Origin: Methanothrix harundinacea
GTDB lineage: Archaea; Halobacteriota; Methanosarcinia; Methanotrichales; Methanotrichaceae
Assembly: GCA_002502785.1 (NCBI GenBank)
Contig: DAQG01000096.1
Coordinates: 1 to 9,505 of the forward strand
Direction: 5' to 3'
DNA: 9,505 bases
Below, in pieces: positions 6,442 to 9,505 of this stretch (position 1 is the first letter of the stretch; every line of letters starts with the position of its first letter). The translations under genes and the position numbers were made by a program. The notes under the pieces are model-generated. The model worked only from the letters and a program-made list of their open reading frames with translations, ran no database searches and was not told the origin of the DNA.

Positions 6442-7617
6442 CTAGACGATCAGATGCCGGAGCTTCAAGAGATGCTTCGGATTCTGTCGGACCAGAACCT
6501 TGAGCAGCCCCCTCAGGTCCAGCTCGGCGACATTGATGCCGTTCAGAGAGTGGGTCAGATGGTTCAGGTCGTCGTCGGTCAGGTCGACGAAGAACTCCTT
6601 GACCGCGAAGTTCCTTGTGATCTGCTTTCCGATCGTCTCCCTCCATCGCTTCTCGTAGATCTGAAGCGACTCCTTGTCGACCTCTCCTTTGGGAACCTGA
6701 TCTGCGGCGATCTCTCCGGCCATCACCCCGGCCCTCATGGCGTTTATGATGCCGCCGCCGGTTATGGGGTCAGACTGCCTGGCGGCGTCTCCGACGAGGA
6801 TCACGCCGTCGGCGGTGGTCGTCTCGATGGGCCCGGATACGGGAACCCCTCCCACCATCATCTCCAAAATCTTCCCATCGGGGAAGTTCTTTGCCACAAA
6901 CTCCCTCAGCAGTCTTATGGGCGTTCCAGAGTTCGCCTTCGATCCTAGGACGCCGATCCCGACGTTGGCGAGCTTTTCGCCCTTGGGGAAGGACCAGACG
7001 TATCCTCCGGGGGCGATATCGTTTCCTAGGTAGAACTCGCAGTACTCATCGTCGATCTTCTCGTCCTGGAGGAGAAACTGGGCGCAGGTTTCGATATCCT
7101 TCGGCTTCAGGGCCGTGTCGATCCCAGCCCACCGGCCGACCTTCGACTCGACGCCGTCGGCGCCTATGATCAGAGGCGCCTCGATCTTTAGGCTCTCGCC
7201 TACGAACTGGGCCGAGATTCCCGATGGTACGCCTTTCTCGTGCAGGAGACCCAGGGCCCTCGTCTTGACCATCACCTTCGCTCCGGCCTCAGCCGCATCC
7301 CGGGCTAGGGCGCGGTCGAAGACCTTCCTCTCGAGGACGTATCCCACCTCGGCCCCGGTCCTGTCCTCGGACATCACGATCTCCGTCCCGTCGGGAGCCC
7401 GGAGCCTCGCCCCTTTCACCTCGGCCGAGATCCAGACCGGGTCCAGGTCCACCAGCTTCCTCAAGGCGGCCTTGCTCACGCCCTCGGCGCATCTGACGGG
7501 GTCACCGATCTCCTGCCTCTTCTCCAGCATGACCACATCGAGACCCGCCTCGGCCGCAACCTTCGCGGTCATCGAACCGCCGGGTCCTGCTCCCACTACC
7601 ACAAGATCGCACTTCAT
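6442..7617 (-). CDS. Digeranylgeranylglycerophospholipid reductase (geranylgeranyl reductase family)
   Basis: A 391-residue flavoprotein that reduces the double bonds of geranylgeranyl chains in archaeal membrane lipid precursors to give saturated archaeol lipids. The N-terminal FAD-binding motif is GAGPGGS (9-15), followed by the acidic end of strand 2 (EKR, 32-34). GDPVRCAEG (38-46) holds the cysteine conserved in this family. A-P-GGYVWSFP (202-211) matches the PxxYxWxFP substrate motif, and VGDAARQSDPITGGG (275-289) is the second FAD motif. The start at 7617 (MKCDLVVVG) is preferred over an upstream in-frame codon because family members begin just before the FAD motif and because it overlaps the ferredoxin stop as ATGA, implying translational coupling. 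It is last in the operon; stop is TAG. In Methanosarcina acetivorans the homologous reductase needs the adjacent ferredoxin for full activity, which is the arrangement here. Confidence 0.95.
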   Translation of the reverse strand: MKCDLVVVGAGPGGSMTAKVAAEAGLDVVMLEKRQEIGDPVRCAEGVSKAALRKLVDLDPVWISAEVKGARLRAPDGTEIVMSEDRTGAEVGYVLERKVFDRALARDAAEAGAKVMVKTRALGLLHEKGVPSGISAQFVGESLKIEAPLIIGADGVESKVGRWAGIDTALKPKDIETCAQFLLQDEKIDDEYCEFYLGNDIAPGGYVWSFPKGEKLANVGIGVLGSKANSGTPIRLLREFVAKNFPDGKILEMMVGGVPVSGPIETTTADGVILVGDAARQSDPITGGGIINAMRAGVMAGEIAADQVPKGEVDKESLQIYEKRWRETIGKQITRNFAVKEFFVDLTDDDLNHLTHSLNGINVAELDLRGLLKVLVRQNPKHLLKLRHLIV

Positions 7618-7796
7618 GTCTGTGCCTCTTTCACCAGCTCCAGGGCGCCCAGGGGACAGATCTTGGTGCACCTGCCGCATTTCGTGCAGTCATCGTTCAC
7701 CTCAATCCACGTCTCCACCAGCTCCAGGGCAGCTGCAGGGCAGACCCCCACGCAGGCCCCACAATAACCGCATTTGTATCTGTTTACCGAAAGCAA
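7614..7796 (-). CDS. 2x[4Fe-4S] ferredoxin, electron donor to geranylgeranyl reductase
   Basis: A 60-residue protein with two complete cluster motifs: C9-x2-C12-x2-C15-x3-C19-P and C37-x2-C40-x2-C43-x3-C47-P. The linker (LELVETWIEV) between them is typical of this subgroup in Methanosarcinales. I choose the TTG at 7794-7796 (MLSVNRYKCGYCG) because AGGAGA at 7806-7811 lies about nine bases upstream and homologues start a few residues before Tyr-Lys-Cys. An alternative TTG at 7812-7814 would add six residues but would use up that Shine-Dalgarno site. The gene overlaps the reductase by four bases and follows acylphosphatase by 22 bases. Likely role: passing low-potential electrons to the reductase flavin. 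Confidence 0.9.
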   Translation of the reverse strand: MLSVNRYKCGYCGACVGVCPAAALELVETWIEVNDDCTKCGRCTKICPLGALELVKEAQT

Positions 7797-7805
7797 TGGA
7801 TCATC

Positions 7806-7811
7806 TCTCCT
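7806..7811 (-). promoter_or_regulatory. Shine-Dalgarno site deciding the ferredoxin start
   Basis: AGGAGA on the minus strand, nine bases before the TTG at 7796. It overlaps the longer possible coding start at 7814, so it favours the shorter protein. Confidence 0.55.
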
Positions 7812-7818
7812 CAATAGC

Positions 7819-8088
7819 TTAATAGACCACCTTGAACTCTTCCATCTCCTGGCACCGGACCTCGGATATATCCATGCCGGAGACCAGGGTCTGGGCCGGT
7901 CCCGTCTTCATCTGGTTCAAAAGCTCGCCCACCTTCTGCTTCTCTCCCTGGAGAAGGGCCTCGACCCCACCCCCGGGAAGGTTTCGAACCCAGCCAGCCA
8001 CCTCCAACTCCTTTGCGTGGATCGTGGTGAAGTGCCTGTAGCCCACACCCTGAACCCTGCCGGAGACCCTGACCCTGATGCATATCAT
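7819..8088 (-). CDS. acyP: Acylphosphatase
   Basis: A small alpha/beta enzyme of 89 residues, the usual length for acylphosphatase. It hydrolyses carboxyl-phosphate bonds such as acetyl phosphate or 1,3-bisphosphoglycerate. The signature VSGRVQGVGYRHF (8-20) contains the phosphate-binding loop and catalytic Arg18. GWVRNLPGGGVEA (32-44) contains the catalytic Asn36. The start is set at the ATG 8086-8088: GAGGTGAT at 8093-8100 is a near-complete Shine-Dalgarno site with the GGTG core six bases before this ATG. The GTG at 8095-8097, which would overlap the isomerase stop, lies inside that site. It is second in the operon, with five bases between it and the isomerase stop. Its conservation next to a glycolytic enzyme is suggestive, but no specific metabolic link is shown. 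Confidence 0.93.
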   Translation of the reverse strand: MICIRVRVSGRVQGVGYRHFTTIHAKELEVAGWVRNLPGGGVEALLQGEKQKVGELLNQMKTGPAQTLVSGMDISEVRCQEMEEFKVVY

Positions 8089-8100
8089 CGGGATCACCTC
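8089..8100 (-). promoter_or_regulatory. Strong Shine-Dalgarno site for acylphosphatase
   Basis: GAGGTGAT complements the archaeal 16S rRNA 3' end. It overlaps the TGA stop of the upstream isomerase gene, so the terminating ribosome could re-initiate directly. Confidence 0.65.
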
Positions 8101-8762
8101 TGGATCCCGGAGAGGAGATCCTCCAGAGCTTTCTTTTGATCTTTGGCCTTGATTATCCCCGAGGCCAGAAGGACGCCCACGGACCCCAGCTCCAGGGCAG
8201 CCTTAAGGTCCTCGCCCCGGCTGATGCCCGCACCGCATAGAACCCCCACTTCGGGCTCGATCCTCTTTACGGCCTCCACCGAACCCGTGACGACACCCGG
8301 GTCGGCCTTGGAGACGGGAATCCCGCTTCCTATGAGCTCAGGGGGCTCCACTGCCACAAAGTCGGGCTTCAGGGCGGCTGCAGCTTTTGTGGTGGCTATG
8401 TTGTTGGTGCAGACGATCGTTGCAAGCCCCTCAGCCTTGCAGGACGATAGGGCCGCCTCGATCTCAGCGAGCTTCAGCCTTCTTTCCGAATGGTTTATGA
8501 GGGTTCCGCTGGCTCCCGCGGCCTTGACCGAGGCTGCAGTGATATGGCCGGTGTAGCCACCAAACCCGACGCCGTCGACGTGTTGGGCGTAAATCGGGAT
8601 CGAGACGTTCTCTGCGATTAGGCGGATGTCTGCGATCTGGGGCACCACCACCATCTCTACATCGTACTGCTCTGCTGCCTCCTCACAAATTCTGGAGAGC
8701 TCCAGGGCCGCCATGCCCGTGGACTCCGCGTAGGTCTTGAAGTTGAGCACTACCTTTGTCAT
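8094..8762 (-). CDS. tpiA: Triosephosphate isomerase, archaeal short type
   Basis: Interconverts dihydroxyacetone phosphate and glyceraldehyde 3-phosphate in gluconeogenesis and glycolysis. The first product also leads to glycerol-1-phosphate, the archaeal lipid backbone. At 222 residues it matches archaeal TIMs, which are shorter than the roughly 250 of bacteria. Active-site residues are in place: N7 and K9 in LNFKTY, H91 in LINHSERR, E139 in VAVEPPELIG. The phosphate-binding GAGIS and LLASGI motifs lie near the C terminus. The start at 8760-8762 is chosen because GGTG (8769-8772) lies six bases upstream, the same spacing as for acylphosphatase; the GTG at 8771 lies in that site. It is the first gene of the four-gene operon, about 55 bases after a TATA box. 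Confidence 0.95.
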   Translation of the reverse strand: MTKVVLNFKTYAESTGMAALELSRICEEAAEQYDVEMVVVPQIADIRLIAENVSIPIYAQHVDGVGFGGYTGHITAASVKAAGASGTLINHSERRLKLAEIEAALSSCKAEGLATIVCTNNIATTKAAAALKPDFVAVEPPELIGSGIPVSKADPGVVTGSVEAVKRIEPEVGVLCGAGISRGEDLKAALELGSVGVLLASGIIKAKDQKKALEDLLSGIQR

Positions 8763-8815
8763 GATCATCACCTGTGGCCGAGATTCCGTGATGCCGAGCT
8801 TCGGGGAACCGGCCG

Positions 8816-8826
8816 CTTAAATATGT
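8816..8826 (-). promoter_or_regulatory. TATA box for the isomerase-to-reductase operon
   Basis: On the minus strand CATATTTAAGC, with GAAA just upstream as a possible BRE. Transcription would start near 8795, leaving a leader of about 33 bases with the GGTG ribosome site. A second AT-rich element, AATAAATATACC (about 8837-8848), could serve as an alternative. Confidence 0.55.
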
Positions 8827-9093
8827 TTCATCGAAGGTATATTTATTGACTGGAGCGGCGACCGCCGCTCACGAGGGGTGCCATCCTGCATCTTCAGGAC
8901 GACGCCCAGGTCTCTGGGACCGATATGGCCCGTCCCTCCCAAGCGGCATCTCCGAGATACCTCGCCGTTCAGATCCTCGGGTTCGAGTCCTGTCTTATCG
9001 GATAAAATCGTGATGGTGTCGGCTCGGCAGACCGAAGTCACCAACGAAAACGTCCTGGCCGCCGAAAGAGGCGACCTTCTCGGAAGGGGCTCG
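8827..9093. other. Spacer with a hairpin and a doubtful ORF
   Basis: No gene is firmly supported between the operon promoter and the DUF1699 stop. A minus-strand frame from GTG 9044 down to 8817 would encode 75 residues (containing ADTITILSDKTGLEPEDLNG and LGGTGHIGPRDLGVV), with fairly natural composition. However, it runs through the hairpin at 8853-8870 and the operon TATA box, and no family is recognised. It may be a decayed or small unknown gene. Confidence 0.35.
8853..8870. repeat. Perfect 7-bp hairpin upstream of the operon promoter
   Basis: GAGCGGC (8853-8859), loop GACC, GCCGCTC (8864-8870). It lies just upstream of the two TATA-like elements of the isomerase operon. There is no T-run on either side, so an operator or RNA hairpin is more likely than a terminator. 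Confidence 0.45.
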
Positions 9094-9501
9094 TCAGATC
9101 AGGACGCTGGTCTTTAGGATGTACTTTATCAAATCTTCAGAGAGCTTTGTCTCTCTTTTTACCAAAGTTATTATCTCGTCGATTTTGTGTCCCTCTGACA
9201 TCAGTTTTGATAATCTCTCTATGACGCTCTCGTCGATCTCGTAGTACTCGTCAATGTCCTTTCTGTGGCCCCAGACGTCTCCTCTCAATAGCTCCACCCC
9301 TTGGATCTCCAGGAACTGCCGGGCAGCTTTGGACATGGTCCGGTAATAGGAGGGGGGTGTCTGGACGGCTCGGATCCTCGGGCATCTCTGTATCAGCGTC
9401 ATCACGTCCATATTCGATGGCCTGAAAGCCAGGTGGATCATCTGCTCGTTGGAGTTCAGCGTTGGAATTTCCTCTTTCGAGCTCACAACCCTCAGTCTCA
9501 T
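9094..9501 (-). CDS. DUF1699 family protein
   Basis: A 135-residue soluble protein of a family I know from Methanosarcinales with no assigned biochemical function. Features shared with the family are the N-terminal MRLRVVSSKEEIPTLNSNE, the segment HLAFRPSN, the centre LLRGDVWGHRKDIDEYYEID, and a C-terminal helical part with repeated Glu/Lys residues (LVKRETKLSEDLIKYIL), which may be a small helix-turn-helix-like bundle. The ATG at 9499-9501 gives the expected family start; only four bases remain upstream in the window, so promoter and ribosome site cannot be judged. It is in the same direction as the isomerase operon but separated by a promoter, so probably transcribed independently. Confidence 0.88.
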   Translation of the reverse strand: MRLRVVSSKEEIPTLNSNEQMIHLAFRPSNMDVMTLIQRCPRIRAVQTPPSYYRTMSKAARQFLEIQGVELLRGDVWGHRKDIDEYYEIDESVIERLSKLMSEGHKIDEIITLVKRETKLSEDLIKYILKTSVLI

Positions 9502-9505
9502 GATG

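Noticed and set aside
7115..7822. 235-residue plus-strand open frame opposite the reductase and ferredoxin
   Set aside because: A shadow of strongly supported genes on the minus strand with high GC.
8970..9000. tRNA-like T-loop sequence (GGGTTCGAGTCC)
   Set aside because: No seven-base acceptor stem, anticodon arm or D arm can be built around it, and the T stem pairs poorly.

Overview
The window looks like a moderately GC-rich methanogenic archaeon of the order Methanosarcinales, perhaps a Methanothrix (Methanosaeta)-like lineage. The reasons are a geranylgeranyl reductase paired with its own small ferredoxin, a short archaeal-type triosephosphate isomerase, a DUF1699 protein (a family I know from Methanosarcinales), GGTG-type Shine-Dalgarno sites, archaeal TATA boxes, and a tRNA-Leu with encoded CCA. 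The genus is inference.

Layout. Positions 1-59 hold the 3' part of tRNA-Leu(CAG), followed by a minus-strand Cys-rich DUF3795-like protein (128-586). Positions about 600-3075 are a scrap-rich accessory stretch. It holds a truncated copy (819-948) of the gene at 5874, fused to one copy of a GC-rich dispersed repeat; a C-terminal remnant of a TPR protein followed by a terminator-like hairpin; an intact Bcr/CflA-type MFS exporter (1378-2619, minus); and a second copy of the repeat (2791-2911). Positions 3075-5619 (minus) are one large HEAT-repeat gene. It appears as separate ORFs only because of a single-base frameshift, an in-frame amber codon and a missing start codon. Upstream and divergent from it is an intact gene of unknown function (5874-6410, plus), the full-length relative of the fragment at 850.

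Positions 6442-8762 (minus) form a tight housekeeping operon: triosephosphate isomerase, acylphosphatase, 2x[4Fe-4S] ferredoxin, then geranylgeranyl reductase. The ferredoxin and the reductase overlap by four bases (ATGA) and very likely work together to saturate archaeol side chains. After a roughly 330-bp spacer with a promoter, a perfect hairpin and a doubtful ORF, the window ends with a complete DUF1699 gene (9094-9501, minus).

The most notable content is the decaying HEAT-repeat gene. Its 108-bp units show recent three-unit duplication, an internal 69-bp deletion, a +1 frameshift and an amber codon in a continuous frame. Near-identical direct repeats of another gene (850 and 5874) also bracket a roughly 5-kb accessory segment. 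I found no CRISPR array, transposase or integrase.
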